Assembly: GCF_004137355.1 (NCBI RefSeq)
Contig: NZ_SDVB01000082.1
Span: 1 to 37,494, forward strand
DNA length: 37,494 bases
Direction: 5' to 3'
From: Ciceribacter ferrooxidans
GTDB taxonomy: Bacteria > Pseudomonadota > Alphaproteobacteria > Rhizobiales > Rhizobiaceae
Shown: in pieces, positions 23,672 through 32,740 of the stretch
Layout of the letters: the number at the start of each line of letters is the position of its first letter
Position numbering within the stretch: position 1 is the first letter of the stretch
Program-made: the position numbers and the translations under genes
The notes under the pieces: model-generated
Databases searched by the model: none
Told to the model about the DNA's origin: nothing
The model's input: the letters and a program-made list of their open reading frames with translations, nothing else

Positions 23672-25096
23672 TTACTTCTTGGCCGCAACCTTCACCGGCT
23701 GGTCGAAGGCGTAGCCGCCGCCGATCGCGACGTTGAGGGCGACGTAGTCGGCGGCCATCTGCTGCACCGCCTGGGCGAGGTTCGCCTGCGCGGTCGCGAC
23801 CGAGCGCTGTGCATCGAGAACGTCGAGTAGCGAGGACGCACCGTCCTTGTAGCTCGCCGTCGAAAGCGACAGCGCTTCCTCGTAGGAGCGGACGGTTGCC
23901 GTCAGCGCACTCACCGTCCGGCTGTCGCGGTTGACCGCCGCAAGCGCATTCTCCACTTCCTCGACGGCATTCAGCACGGTCGCCTTCCAGGCGAGATACT
24001 GTTCGCGCGCGCTCGAGTTGGCGATGTCGACATTGGCCCGCAGGCGTCCGCCGTCGAGGATCGGCAGGGTGAGGCTCGGACCGAAGCTCCAGGACGTGAC
24101 GCTGCCGGCCAGGGACTTGGTCGACAGGAGCGACGGGGTGATCGCACCTCCGAGGGTAATCGTCGGATAGAGCTGGGCTTCGGCGACGCCGATTTCGGCA
24201 ACCGCCGACGCGAGATTGCGTTCCGCCTGGCGAATATCCGGGCGGTTGCGGATCAGGTCGGCCGGCACGCCGGCATTCACGCTGCGGTGGGCGACGGGCT
24301 GCGGGGCGCCCTTCTGCAGATCGGAAACGAGCGCGGAGGCCGGCAATCCGAGCAGCGTTGCAATGTGGTGCGCGGCCTTGCGGAAGTTGGTCTCGTAGCC
24401 CGGAAGTTCGGAAAGCGTCGAGTTAACCAGACCTTCGGCCTGGACCACGTCGAGGCGCGAGGCGGCGCCGGCTTCCAGCTGCAGCTTGGTGAGTTCCAGC
24501 GTTTCCCGACGCGAGGCGATGTTCTTGCGGGCGATCGCCAGCCGCTCCTGGTAGTAACGGGCGTTGATGTAGGAGGTGGCGAGATCCGAAAGGTAGGCGA
24601 GCCTCGCGACGTCGGCGCTGGCATAGGCTGCGTCCACGGAGGCCTCTGCGCTTTCCTTGGCGCGCTTGTACTGGCCGAACAGGTCGAGAAGCCAGGAGAT
24701 GCTGAGCCCGCCGCTCGCCGTCGAGGTCGTGTCGGTGGTACGGCTGGCGTAATCGTCCGTGCCTTTGGTGCGGCTTACCGTTTCGTCGGCGGAGCCGGTG
24801 AGGTTCGGCAGGGCACCGGAACCGGCGACGACGACATTTGCTTCCGCTGCCGTGATGCGTTCCATCGCCTGCAGGATGTCGAGGTTCTGCGAGAGACCCT
24901 GCTGGACAAGGCCGTCGAGGCGACGGTCGTTGAAGGCGGTCCACCATGGCGCCATGGTGACGTCGCCCGTGCTCTTAGTACTGCCTTCGCCGAACTTCTG
25001 CGGCAACGGCGTTTCAGGTGGCGTATGCTCGGGGCCGGAAACGCATCCGGCGAGGAAAAGCATGGCAAGTGGCGCGGCTACGCGAATGGATTTCAT
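23672..25096 (-). CDS. RND efflux outer-membrane lipoprotein (OprM/NodT family)
   Basis: A 474-residue lipoprotein: a signal peptide ends in the lipobox LAGC with Cys18. The mature part has the double repeat of the TolC/OprM fold, with PWWTAFNDRRLDGLVQQGL at its start, AEANVVVAGSGALPNL, RPDIRQAERNLASA and the second-repeat YKDGASSLLDVLDAQRS. It forms the outer-membrane channel trimer of a tripartite pump. The ATG at 25096 has AGGAT ahead; an ATG seven codons upstream lacks a signal-peptide shape. It is the third gene after the fusion protein and the RND transporter, separated from the latter by 137 bases, so it may also have its own promoter. Confidence 0.92.
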   Translation of the reverse strand: MKSIRVAAPLAMLFLAGCVSGPEHTPPETPLPQKFGEGSTKSTGDVTMAPWWTAFNDRRLDGLVQQGLSQNLDILQAMERITAAEANVVVAGSGALPNLTGSADETVSRTKGTDDYASRTTDTTSTASGGLSISWLLDLFGQYKRAKESAEASVDAAYASADVARLAYLSDLATSYINARYYQERLAIARKNIASRRETLELTKLQLEAGAASRLDVVQAEGLVNSTLSELPGYETNFRKAAHHIATLLGLPASALVSDLQKGAPQPVAHRSVNAGVPADLIRNRPDIRQAERNLASAVAEIGVAEAQLYPTITLGGAITPSLLSTKSLAGSVTSWSFGPSLTLPILDGGRLRANVDIANSSAREQYLAWKATVLNAVEEVENALAAVNRDSRTVSALTATVRSYEEALSLSTASYKDGASSLLDVLDAQRSVATAQANLAQAVQQMAADYVALNVAIGGGYAFDQPVKVAAKK

Positions 25097-25233
25097 TGTG
25101 TGATCCTGTGAATACACTCGTGTTGTCGGCGCGGGAGAGGTCGGGAACGACCGCGGCCCCCCGCCGCCAGTGCTTGTTCATTTCCGGTAGAATCGACCCC
25201 GGTGATTTGGGGAGATTAGCAAGTCCGCGTCTC

Positions 25234-28200
25234 TCATGACAGGGCCTCTTGTCCTTTTGCACGGATGACGAGCCGGCGGACGATGACGAAGAAAGACGGC
25301 ACGAAGAAGATGCCGAGCCCCGTCGCCGCGAGCATGCCACCGAGAACGCCGATCCCGATCGAGTTCTGGGCGGCGGAACCGGCGCCGGTCGCGACGGCCA
25401 GCGGGACGACGCCGAGGATGAAGGCGAGCGACGTCATGATGATCGGGCGAAGACGCAGTCGGGCTGCTTCGAGCGTGGCGTCGATGAGCGAAACACCGTG
25501 TGCTTGCCGTTCTCTGGCAAACTCCACGATCAGGATCGCGTTCTTCGCCGCGAGGCCGATGGTCGTCAGCAGCCCCACCTTGAAATAGACGTCGTTGGAC
25601 TGGCCGAGGAAATGGGCGGCCGTCAATGCGCCGAGCACGCCGACGGGTACGGCCATGATGACCGAGAAGGGGATCGACCAGCTTTCGTAGAGGGCCGCAA
25701 GGCATAGGAAGACGATGAGGATGGAGAGCGCATAGAGCATCGGCGCCTGCGATCCGGAAAGCCGTTCCTGGTAGGAGATTCCCTGCCAGGCGACGGTGTA
25801 GCCGCCGCCGAGCTGCGACGTCAGCTGTTCCATCGTGTCCATCGCCGTTCCGGAGCTGACACCGGCACCGCCGGCACCATCGAGCGATATGGCGCTCACC
25901 CCGTTGAAGCGCGCCAGCGTCGGAGCGCCGCTCACCCATTCGACATTGCTGAAGGCGGAGAACGGTACCATCTCGCCCTTGCCGTTGCGGGCATACCAGT
26001 GATCGATGTCGTCGACCTGCATGCGGTAAGGGGCATCGCCCTGGACGTAGACCGGCTTCAGCTCGTTGTTGAGCGTGAAGTCGTTGACGTCGCTGCCGGC
26101 GAAGATCGTCGAGAGCATGGAGTTGACCGTGGCGATGTCGAGACCCATCGCGCCCATCTTCTCCTGGTCCAGCAGGATCTTCATCTGGTTTTCGGCGTCG
26201 GGGCTGTTCGAGCGCAGTGAGCTGATGGCCGGGTTGCTGTTTCCGAGCTGCAGCAGCTGCTTCGAGGCGGTGGTCAGTGCGTCCGTTCCGTTCTTGCCGC
26301 TGTCGACGAGGTACATCGAGAAGCCGGAGGAGTTGCCGAGGCCCTGGATTGCCGGTGGCTGCAGCGGGAAGACCTGGGCGTCGCGCAAGGTGAAGAAATA
26401 GCCCATCGCGCGCTGCACGACGGCGGCAGCCGAGAGCTGCGGATCGGTGCGCAGGCTGAAATCCTTCATCTTGGCGAACACGATGCCGTAGTTCTGACCC
26501 GACCCGGTGAACGAGAAGCCCGAGACGGCGAATACGTCCTGGATCGCGTCCTTTTCGTTGTCGATGAAGTGGTTCTCGACCTTCTTGATCACTTCCAGGG
26601 TTCGATCGGTCGTTGCACCGTTCGGCAGCTGGATGATGGTCATCAGCACGCCCTGGTCTTCCTGCGGCAGGAAGGAGGATGGCAGGCGGGTGAACAGCCA
26701 GGCGCAGCCGGCGATGACGACGGCGAAGGCCACGAGGACCCGCAGCGGCCGCTTCAGCAGGTAGCCGATGGTCGCGACATAGCCACGATTGGTGCGATCG
26801 AAGTTCCGGTTGAACCAGGCGGACGGACCGCGGCCCTTCTTCGTGTGGTCGATCGGCTTCAGGATCGTGGCGCAGAGCGCCGGCGTCAGCACGATGGCGA
26901 CGAGGGCGGAAAGCAGCATTGCCGAGACAATGGTGATGGAGAACTGCCGGTAGATGATCCCGGTGGAACCTCCGAAGAACGCCATAGGGATGAACACGGC
27001 GGTAAGGACGAGGGCGATGCCGACGATGGCGCCGGTGATTTGGCCCATCGACTTCTCGGTCGCCTCGAGCGGCGAGAGGCCTTCCTCCGACATGATGCGC
27101 TCGACGTTCTCGACGACGACGATCGCGTCGTCCACTAGGAGGCCGATCGCCAGCACCATGGCGAACATCGTCAGCGTATTGATCGAGTAGCCGGTCAGCG
27201 CCAGGATCCCGAAGGTGCCGAGCAGCACGACCGGAACGGCGATCATCGGAATGAAGGTCGCACGCAGGTTCTGCAGGAAGATCAGCAGGACGAAGAAGAC
27301 GAGGACGATCGCTTCGATCAGCGTGTGGACCACCTTCTCGATCGAGAGCTCCACGAAGGGCGTGGTGTCATAGGGATAGGTGATCTCGACCCCCTCGGGA
27401 AGCGAAGGGCCGATCCCGGCGAGCGCGGTCTTCACACGGTCGGCCGTGTCGATGGCGTTCGCACCGGTGGCGAGGTTGACGGCAAAACCGGTCGCCGGCT
27501 TGCGGTTCGCGCGGGTGTCCGTGCCGTAGGATTCCTGCCCGATCTCGATGCGGGCGACGTCGCTCAGGCGAACCGTCGCACCATCCGTCTCGACCTTGAG
27601 GATGATCGATTCGAAGTCGGAGACCGTGCGAAGCTGGCTCTGCGCCGTGACGGTCACGTTCAGCTGCTGGCCCTTGACGGCCGGCTCGCCACCGAGGGCA
27701 CCCACCGAAACCTGGGTGTTCTGCGCCTTGATTGCCGTCGTCACGTCGCTTGGGGTCAATTGGAACTTGTTGAGCTTGAAAGGGTCGAGCCAGATGCGCA
27801 TCGCATAGCCCGAGCCGAAGATATTGATGCTGCCGACGCCTTCGAGGCGCTTGATCTGGTCCTCGATCTGGGTCGAGAAGATGTCGCCGAGATCGACGGA
27901 GCTGCGGCTGCCGTCAGTCGAAACCAGCGCGCCGACGAGCAGGATGCTCGAGGTCGAGCGGGTGACCGAGATACCGGCGGTCTGCACGACGTCGGGAAGC
28001 TGCGACTGCACGAGTTGCAGCTTGTTCTGCACCTGTACCTGCGCGATGTCCGGATCGATCTCGTTGCCGAAGGTCAGGGAGACCGAGGAGGAGCCGGTGC
28101 TCGACGTCGAGGTCATGTAGGTGAGGTCGTCGAGGCCGGTCATGCCGTCCTCGATGATCGAGGTCACCGACTTCTCGACGGTTTCCGCGCTCGCACCGCT

Positions 28201-28347
28201 GTAATGGGCTTCGATACGCACGGTCGTCGGGGCGATTTCCGGATATTGCGCGATCGACAGTGTTGAAATCGCCAGTGCGCCGCCCAGCATGATGATGATC
28301 GCGATCACCCAAGCAAAGACCGGGCGACGGATGAAAAACTTGGCCAT
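25234..28347 (-). CDS. RND multidrug efflux transporter (AcrB/MexB family, HAE1)
   Basis: A 1037-residue inner-membrane protein, the usual length of AcrB relatives. It begins MAKFFIRRPVFAWVIAI and has the twelve-helix layout with two large periplasmic loops. The proton-relay pair is in helix IV, LVDDAIVVVENVERIM, the two adjacent Asp; the signature TAVFIPMAFFGGSTG is present, and a C-terminal GLAAKNAILIVEFA carries the helix X Lys. It exports hydrophobic drugs, bile-like compounds or plant phenolics at the expense of protons. The gene follows the fusion protein by 41 bases and precedes the channel gene. Substrates cannot be read from the sequence. Confidence 0.95.
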   Translation of the reverse strand: MAKFFIRRPVFAWVIAIIIMLGGALAISTLSIAQYPEIAPTTVRIEAHYSGASAETVEKSVTSIIEDGMTGLDDLTYMTSTSSTGSSSVSLTFGNEIDPDIAQVQVQNKLQLVQSQLPDVVQTAGISVTRSTSSILLVGALVSTDGSRSSVDLGDIFSTQIEDQIKRLEGVGSINIFGSGYAMRIWLDPFKLNKFQLTPSDVTTAIKAQNTQVSVGALGGEPAVKGQQLNVTVTAQSQLRTVSDFESIILKVETDGATVRLSDVARIEIGQESYGTDTRANRKPATGFAVNLATGANAIDTADRVKTALAGIGPSLPEGVEITYPYDTTPFVELSIEKVVHTLIEAIVLVFFVLLIFLQNLRATFIPMIAVPVVLLGTFGILALTGYSINTLTMFAMVLAIGLLVDDAIVVVENVERIMSEEGLSPLEATEKSMGQITGAIVGIALVLTAVFIPMAFFGGSTGIIYRQFSITIVSAMLLSALVAIVLTPALCATILKPIDHTKKGRGPSAWFNRNFDRTNRGYVATIGYLLKRPLRVLVAFAVVIAGCAWLFTRLPSSFLPQEDQGVLMTIIQLPNGATTDRTLEVIKKVENHFIDNEKDAIQDVFAVSGFSFTGSGQNYGIVFAKMKDFSLRTDPQLSAAAVVQRAMGYFFTLRDAQVFPLQPPAIQGLGNSSGFSMYLVDSGKNGTDALTTASKQLLQLGNSNPAISSLRSNSPDAENQMKILLDQEKMGAMGLDIATVNSMLSTIFAGSDVNDFTLNNELKPVYVQGDAPYRMQVDDIDHWYARNGKGEMVPFSAFSNVEWVSGAPTLARFNGVSAISLDGAGGAGVSSGTAMDTMEQLTSQLGGGYTVAWQGISYQERLSGSQAPMLYALSILIVFLCLAALYESWSIPFSVIMAVPVGVLGALTAAHFLGQSNDVYFKVGLLTTIGLAAKNAILIVEFARERQAHGVSLIDATLEAARLRLRPIIMTSLAFILGVVPLAVATGAGSAAQNSIGIGVLGGMLAATGLGIFFVPSFFVIVRRLVIRAKGQEALS

Positions 28348-28388
28348 TGGTTACCCCTTAACGCCTGTTTGTCCTGGCTGTCGCGTGT

Positions 28389-29597
28389 TCATGGCTTGGC
28401 CGCCGGAGCGCCGGCAGGCGCCGGGCTCTTTTCGATGACAAGTCCCTGTTCGTCGACGGTCGCCTCGACCGGCTGGACGGGGGCGCCGTCACCGATCCAC
28501 TGGAAGCCGTCGACGATCAGCTTGTCGCCGTCGTTGATTCCTTCCGAGACCAGCCAGTTGTTGCCGGAAACCTGGCTGTGGGCGAACGTCCGTGTCTCGA
28601 CGATGTTTTGGGCGTTCACGAACTTCGCCGTCACTTCGCCGCGGGCGTTGCGGGTCGCGGCGCGCTGGGGAATGAGATAGCCGCCCTCCTTGCCGACGAC
28701 CACGGTCGCACGGACATACATACCCGGCAGGATGAGGTTGTCGGGATTGTCGAAGAGGGCGCGGATTGAGAAGGTGCCGGTGGTTTCGCTGACGGCCATT
28801 TCCGACATGTCGAGCTTGCCGACAAGAGGATACTGCGTGCCGTCCTCGAGCGTCAGCCGGATGTCGGCGATCGTGCCGCCCTCCTGGCTCACCCGGCCGG
28901 CCTCGATCGCCTCACGCAGCCTCAGCAGGTTGGCGCTCGATTCGGTGAGTTCGATATAGATCGGGTCCAGCCGGCGAAGGGTCATCAGTGTTTCCGCCTG
29001 ATTGGCGGTCACCACGTTGCCGATCGAGAAGGCGGAGGCACTCGTCACGCCTTCGAACGGAGCCTCGATCTCGGTGAGGTCGAGGTTGATCTCGGCGGCG
29101 TTGAGGGCGGCTTTTGCCTGGGCGACGTCGGCCTGCGCCTGCAACAGCGTCACCTTCGCGTTCTCGAATTCGATCTGGGTTGCGCCGCTTCCGACCAGCC
29201 GCTCGTAGCGGGCGAGGTTCGCCTCTGCGCTTGGAACGCTCGCCTCGGCCTTGGCGAGGCTCGCCTTCGCCTGGGCGACTTCGGCGCGGTAGGTATCGTC
29301 CTCGATCTTGTAGAGAAGATCGCCCTGCTTGACCTCGCTGCCTTCCCTGAAGGCGATTTCCTTGATGACGCCGCTCACGCGCGGACGGATTGCCGCAGTC
29401 TGGAAGGCATCGGCGCGCCCCGGCAGGACCGTCGTCAGTGGTTGTTCGGCCTTCTTCATGATGACGACGCTGACCGGCGACGGCGGACGCTCCGCCCCCG
29501 CGCCAGCTCCGGCCTTCTGATCACCGGAATCGTTGCAGCCCGCCAGTGTGGCGGTGACGAGCAGAAGAAGAGAAGGCAGCAGAAAACGTCTGGACAT
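28389..29597 (-). CDS. RND efflux periplasmic membrane-fusion lipoprotein (AcrA/MexA family)
   Basis: A 402-residue lipoprotein with a signal peptide ending LAGC. RADAFQTAAIRPRVSGVI and EGSEVKQGDLLYKIEDDTY are the lipoyl half-domain; an alpha hairpin with AQAKASLAKAEASVPSAE follows, then IEAPFEGVTS and the barrel domains ending YLIPQRAATRN. It links the inner-membrane RND pump and the outer-membrane channel. The ATG at 29597 (MSRRFLLPSLLL) has GGAAAGAA ahead and is preferred over one 20 codons upstream. It is the first gene of the pump operon, downstream of a TetR regulator on the same strand. Confidence 0.93.
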   Translation of the reverse strand: MSRRFLLPSLLLLVTATLAGCNDSGDQKAGAGAGAERPPSPVSVVIMKKAEQPLTTVLPGRADAFQTAAIRPRVSGVIKEIAFREGSEVKQGDLLYKIEDDTYRAEVAQAKASLAKAEASVPSAEANLARYERLVGSGATQIEFENAKVTLLQAQADVAQAKAALNAAEINLDLTEIEAPFEGVTSASAFSIGNVVTANQAETLMTLRRLDPIYIELTESSANLLRLREAIEAGRVSQEGGTIADIRLTLEDGTQYPLVGKLDMSEMAVSETTGTFSIRALFDNPDNLILPGMYVRATVVVGKEGGYLIPQRAATRNARGEVTAKFVNAQNIVETRTFAHSQVSGNNWLVSEGINDGDKLIVDGFQWIGDGAPVQPVEATVDEQGLVIEKSPAPAGAPAAKP

Positions 29598-29774
29598 CGG
29601 TTCTTTCCGAAAAGAGGCGTGCACGGGGGGATCGGCAGGGCCGACAAAAATTAGCAAGCGTCAGTTTTTCGTAGGCCGTGTTCATCCCGGACAAGGGCTG
29701 GCGACAGCATAATTCCACGTCGTCCTCTCGTCACTGGACGGGAGGTGATGCGAAGTGACGTAAGAAGAGTATCG
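29598..29774 (-). promoter_or_regulatory. Upstream region of the efflux operon with CGTCACT repeats
   Basis: The 177-base gap between tetR stop and pump start. CGTCACT occurs at 29729-29735, and an 8-bp inverted pair AAGTGACG-N12-CGTCACTT spans 29753-29780, overlapping the tetR stop codon. This could be the binding site of the TetR protein, or an incidental hairpin. No sure -35/-10 pair was found. Confidence 0.4.
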
Positions 29775-30455
29775 TCACTTTGCAAGCGGATTTTGCAATG
29801 CGGTATCGATCAGAGCCACAACTTCACGGCAACGTGTTGCCAATATGTCGGCCTTCTCCTTGGCGATCAATACCGGATGGAGCACGCAGGCCAGTGCCAT
29901 AGTCGCAATTTCCGCGGTCTTACGGCTATCCTTCACGTGGTAGATGCCGCTTTCGACGCCCGCATCGATGATCTGGGCAATGTCGTCGATCAGCATCTCG
30001 CGGTACTGCTCGGCGCAGGGCAGTTCCTGGCCCGCCGAGAAGACGATCATCTCGAAGATGTGTGGGCTCTTCTGCAGATCCCGGAGGTGGCTTTCCATCA
30101 ACTGTTCGACGAAGAGGAGGAGGCGCTCGGGCGGCGCCTTGTGGTCGTCGGGCCGGGCGAGCCGGTCGATCATTGCCTCGAGGTGGCGGACCGAAATGGC
30201 GTCGACGAGATGCGTCTTCGAATGGAAGTGCTTGAACACGTTTGCCGGCGACATTCCGAGCGCTGCGGCGACGTCCGCCATCGCGACATTCGTGAAGCCC
30301 TTGGTGCGGAACAGTTCCTCGGCCGTGTTGAGGATGTCCTCGCGCGTCTCGGCGGCCGGGCGACGCGGCTTGCGCGGGCTTCGCGCGGTGCGCATGCCGG
30401 CCTTGCTCGACGGGAGCCCTTCCTCTTTCGGCGCGATCGCCAAGGCTTTACTCAT
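29775..30455 (-). CDS. TetR-family transcriptional regulator of the efflux pump
   Basis: A 226-residue regulator. The N-terminal helix-turn-helix is clear: [33 protein letters not shown], then [18 protein letters not shown] (both parts of one 50-residue domain). The C-terminal half is helical, as in the ligand-binding domain. It lies directly upstream of the pump operon on the same strand and probably represses it, releasing when a pump substrate binds. The ATG at 30455 overlaps the purC stop (ATGA), with AAGGAG immediately adjacent; this is too close for ideal initiation, so a downstream ATG at codon 22 ([10 protein letters not shown]) or coupling to purC are alternatives. Confidence 0.85.
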   Translation of the reverse strand: MSKALAIAPKEEGLPSSKAGMRTARSPRKPRRPAAETREDILNTAEELFRTKGFTNVAMADVAAALGMSPANVFKHFHSKTHLVDAISVRHLEAMIDRLARPDDHKAPPERLLLFVEQLMESHLRDLQKSPHIFEMIVFSAGQELPCAEQYREMLIDDIAQIIDAGVESGIYHVKDSRKTAEIATMALACVLHPVLIAKEKADILATRCREVVALIDTALQNPLAK

Positions 30456-31402
30456 CTCCTTGGAAAGTAGCGATCGAGATTTGCGCGGACCCTTGCCAGC
30501 GGTGTTTCTCCGCTGTCGTCCGGAACGAACGTTTCGCCGGTGATTGCCTCATACGCCCTTATATAGACCTTCGAGGTGTCCTCGACCAGTTTTGCCGGAA
30601 TCTCCGGAATTTCGTCCTTGTAGGGATCGCACCGTTCGGCGACCCACGACCGGACGAAGTCCTTGTCGAAGCTCGCCGGACGTTCGCCCTTCTCGAAATG
30701 TTCGGGATAACTGTCGGCGATCCAGTAGCGGCTGCTGTCCGGCGTGTGAATCTCGTCGGCGAGGATGATGGTGCCGTCCTTGTCGGTGCCGAACTCGTAC
30801 TTGGTGTCGACGAGGATGAGCCCGCGTTCGGCGGCAAGCTTCTGGCCGCGGGCGAAGAGCGCCAGCGCGTAATCCGAAAGCGTGTCCCATTGCTTCTGCG
30901 TCAAAAGCCCGGTCGAGACGATCTGCTCCGGCGTCAGCGGCTCGTCGTGGCCGCCGTCGAAAGCCTTGCTTGTCGGGGTGATGATCGCCTGCGGCAGGAC
31001 CTGGTTGTCGCGCATGCCATCCGGCAGTCGGATTCCGTACATCTCCCGCTGGCCGGCCTTGTAGAGCGTCAGGATGGAAGTGCCCGTCGTTCCCGCGAGG
31101 TATCCGCGCACGACGATCTCGACGGGAAGGATGTCGAGCTTCTTGCCGACGACCACGTTCGGGTCAGGGTAGTCCAGCACGTGGTTCGGACAGATGTCCT
31201 TCGTTTGCTCGAACCAGTAGCGGGCTGTCTGAGTCAGCACCTGTCCCTTGTAGGGAATGCAGGTGAGAATGCGGTCGAAGGCACTCAGCCGGTCGGTAGA
31301 GATGATGATGCGCCGGCCGTCCGGAAGATCGTAGTTTTCGCGAACCTTGCCACGATAGTAGTTCGGCAGTTCGGGGAAATAGGCTTCGGAGAGAATGCGC
31401 AA
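30452..31402 (-). CDS. purC: Phosphoribosylaminoimidazole-succinocarboxamide synthase (long form)
   Basis: A 316-residue SAICAR synthase. [28 protein letters not shown] is the nucleotide-binding start (in two parts), followed by [37 protein letters not shown] and [13 protein letters not shown]. The enzyme joins aspartate to CAIR with ATP in purine synthesis. The length is closer to yeast Ade1 (306) than to E. coli PurC (237). Rhizobia often have a second, shorter purC with purSQL, so this may be an additional copy, which is inference. Its stop overlaps the tetR start. A TTGACA box upstream at 31476-31481 is a probable promoter. Confidence 0.93.
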   Translation of the reverse strand: MRILSEAYFPELPNYYRGKVRENYDLPDGRRIIISTDRLSAFDRILTCIPYKGQVLTQTARYWFEQTKDICPNHVLDYPDPNVVVGKKLDILPVEIVVRGYLAGTTGTSILTLYKAGQREMYGIRLPDGMRDNQVLPQAIITPTSKAFDGGHDEPLTPEQIVSTGLLTQKQWDTLSDYALALFARGQKLAAERGLILVDTKYEFGTDKDGTIILADEIHTPDSSRYWIADSYPEHFEKGERPASFDKDFVRSWVAERCDPYKDEIPEIPAKLVEDTSKVYIRAYEAITGETFVPDDSGETPLARVRANLDRYFPRR

Positions 31403-31453
31403 TGGCCTCGCCCTTCTGATGTCATGGAACGGACGCCGGTCGTCCTCGCCGGA

Positions 31454-31481
31454 CCCTTAGTTTACCGCCGGGTTTTGTCAA
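31454..31481 (-). promoter_or_regulatory. Candidate purC promoter
   Basis: On the minus strand TTGACA (31481-31476), a 16-base spacer and TAAGGG (31459-31454), about 50 bases before the purC ATG. The -35 box is perfect, the -10 box poor. Confidence 0.45.
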
Positions 31482-31540
31482 GCGAGGCCTTCGGCGGAAG
31501 GAGAGCCAAGGCGCTTTGACCAGCCCTTATCAAAAGAAAA

Positions 31541-31566
31541 AGCGCAGGGCCCGACGACCATGCGCT
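31541..31566 (-). terminator. Rho-independent terminator after the cobalamin-controlled permease
   Basis: Read on the minus strand, AGCGCA pairs with TGCGCT around a loop with additional GG/CC pairing, followed by TTTTTCTTTTG. It lies 38 bases after the permease stop. Confidence 0.75.
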
Positions 31567-31603
31567 CTCTTGGTTTGTGACAGACGGCAGCCGTCCGCCG
31601 GTC

Positions 31604-32257
31604 TCAGGCGAAGGTCAGGCGATCGACCTCGGTCATGCGGGAGACCAACCCGTTGGCGCGCAGGCCCTTGATCACCGAAACGGCGGTGAAGGTGATGAAC
31701 GCTTCGACGACGAAGACCGGGAAATAGGCGGCGACCCAGGTAGCCCAGTCGCTGAAGGCGACCGCGTCGTTGGAGATCATCAGCCAGAAGCCGACCATCG
31801 CCGATACGCCGGCATAATAGACGGCGTCGATGCGCAGGACCTTGCCGAGGTTGAAACGGTCGCGCAACTTCGCGTCGAAAAGCCGGCGGCCGAAGCTGTA
31901 GTGGACCGCGATCATCGGCACCATCAGCGAGAGGGCGTTTACCCCGAGATGCGGGATGTCGCCCGGTTCGAACAGGAAAGCCTGCAGGACGAGGCCGAGC
32001 GCGAAGCCGAGCATGGCCGGCGCAAAACCGAAGAGCATGTAGATGGTGGTCGCGCCGATGAGGTGCAGTTCGGACGGACCGACCGGCAGGTGCCAGGCCT
32101 GCATCAGGGCGGAAAACACCACCGCCGAAACGAGGGTCTTCGGCACGACCAGCGGATTGCGCACGACGGCCGGCAGCTGGGATGCGACGACGCCGAGGGC
32201 GGCTGCGTTCGCAAGGGCGATACGAACCGGATCGATAATTCCAACTTCAATATGCAT
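31604..32257 (-). CDS. CbiM-family cobalt/metal permease (energy-coupling factor type)
   Basis: A 217-residue protein with about six membrane helices. It starts MHIEVGIIDP, keeping the N-terminal Met-His pair that CbiM proteins use to bind Co(II) or Ni(II). HLPVGPSELHLIGATTIYM and PHLGVNALSLMVPMIAVHY carry further conserved His, as in the metal-binding core. CbiM normally works with CbiN, CbiQ and the ATPase CbiO; none is beside it here. A cobalamin riboswitch directly upstream supports a role in cobalt uptake for B12. The ATG at 32257 is preceded by GGAGGAAAGG, which can be masked by a hairpin. It is probably monocistronic, with a terminator after it. Confidence 0.82.
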   Translation of the reverse strand: MHIEVGIIDPVRIALANAAALGVVASQLPAVVRNPLVVPKTLVSAVVFSALMQAWHLPVGPSELHLIGATTIYMLFGFAPAMLGFALGLVLQAFLFEPGDIPHLGVNALSLMVPMIAVHYSFGRRLFDAKLRDRFNLGKVLRIDAVYYAGVSAMVGFWLMISNDAVAFSDWATWVAAYFPVFVVEAFITFTAVSVIKGLRANGLVSRMTEVDRLTFA

Positions 32258-32264
32258 TCTATTG

Positions 32265-32289
32265 CCTTTCCTCCGCGCCCACCGCGCGG
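32265..32289 (-). promoter_or_regulatory. Hairpin overlapping the permease ribosome binding site
   Basis: On the minus strand CCGCGC (32289-32284) pairs with GCGCGG (32278-32273) around GGTGG. Its 3' arm runs into the GGAGGAAAGG Shine-Dalgarno, so it can act as sequestering stem of the cobalamin riboswitch. Confidence 0.6.
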
Positions 32290-32315
32290 AATTGCTTGAG
32301 ACGCCACGGAAATCG

Positions 32316-32480
32316 TGGCCGAAGCGATGGCAGGTCTCCTGGCTCGCGGGTCCCGGCTCGGTCCGCCTTATCAGCCGTTTCCGGCCAATGGCATGCTGGA
32401 CGTCGCTCTCCGCTCACAGTTGCGGGGGCAGCTACGGTCTCGGCCCCTGATGGGTAATCCTCACCGTATTCCCTTTTCAT
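32316..32480 (-). ncRNA. Cobalamin (B12) riboswitch
   Basis: The minus strand carries the B12 box AGCCAGGAGACCTGCC (32344-32329), the family signature, together with the conserved GGGAA start near 32475, the GCTGCCCCCGCAACTGT core near 32420 and a junction CATGCCATTGGCC. Cobalamin binding normally shuts off the downstream gene, here the CbiM-like permease, through the stem that covers its ribosome binding site. A small hairpin GCCACG-GAAAT-CGTGGC (32303-32319) joins aptamer and expression platform. The exact 5' end is approximate. Confidence 0.92.
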
Positions 32481-32740
32481 CCACCACTTCGCTTTCGTCG
32501 GGTGGAACCATCGCTGGTTTTGAATTCGCCTGCAGTTCGATTAGCGACGCGGGATGGACCGTTGCGGTCGTGACCATTGGCTTTTCTTGTGCAGACCGCA
32601 CGGTGATAGTTGATGACGTGGACGCGCGCAATCGGTCAGGAACGGAGACGGGCCAAAATGCCGCATTGCGGCGCCTCTCCACGGCGTCTAGTGGGTTGAC
32701 GAAAGTCAAGGCTGCTGCCCGTGAAGGAAGGAAATCCGAT

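Noticed and set aside
27325-28266. 313-codon plus-strand frame opposite the RND transporter
   Set aside because: Antisense to a full-length AcrB-type protein; Asp/Arg-rich, no motif.
32315-32740. N-terminal extension of the small membrane protein
   Set aside because: It would translate the complement of the cobalamin riboswitch; the extension is not protein-like and a good ribosome binding site precedes the ATG at 32741.
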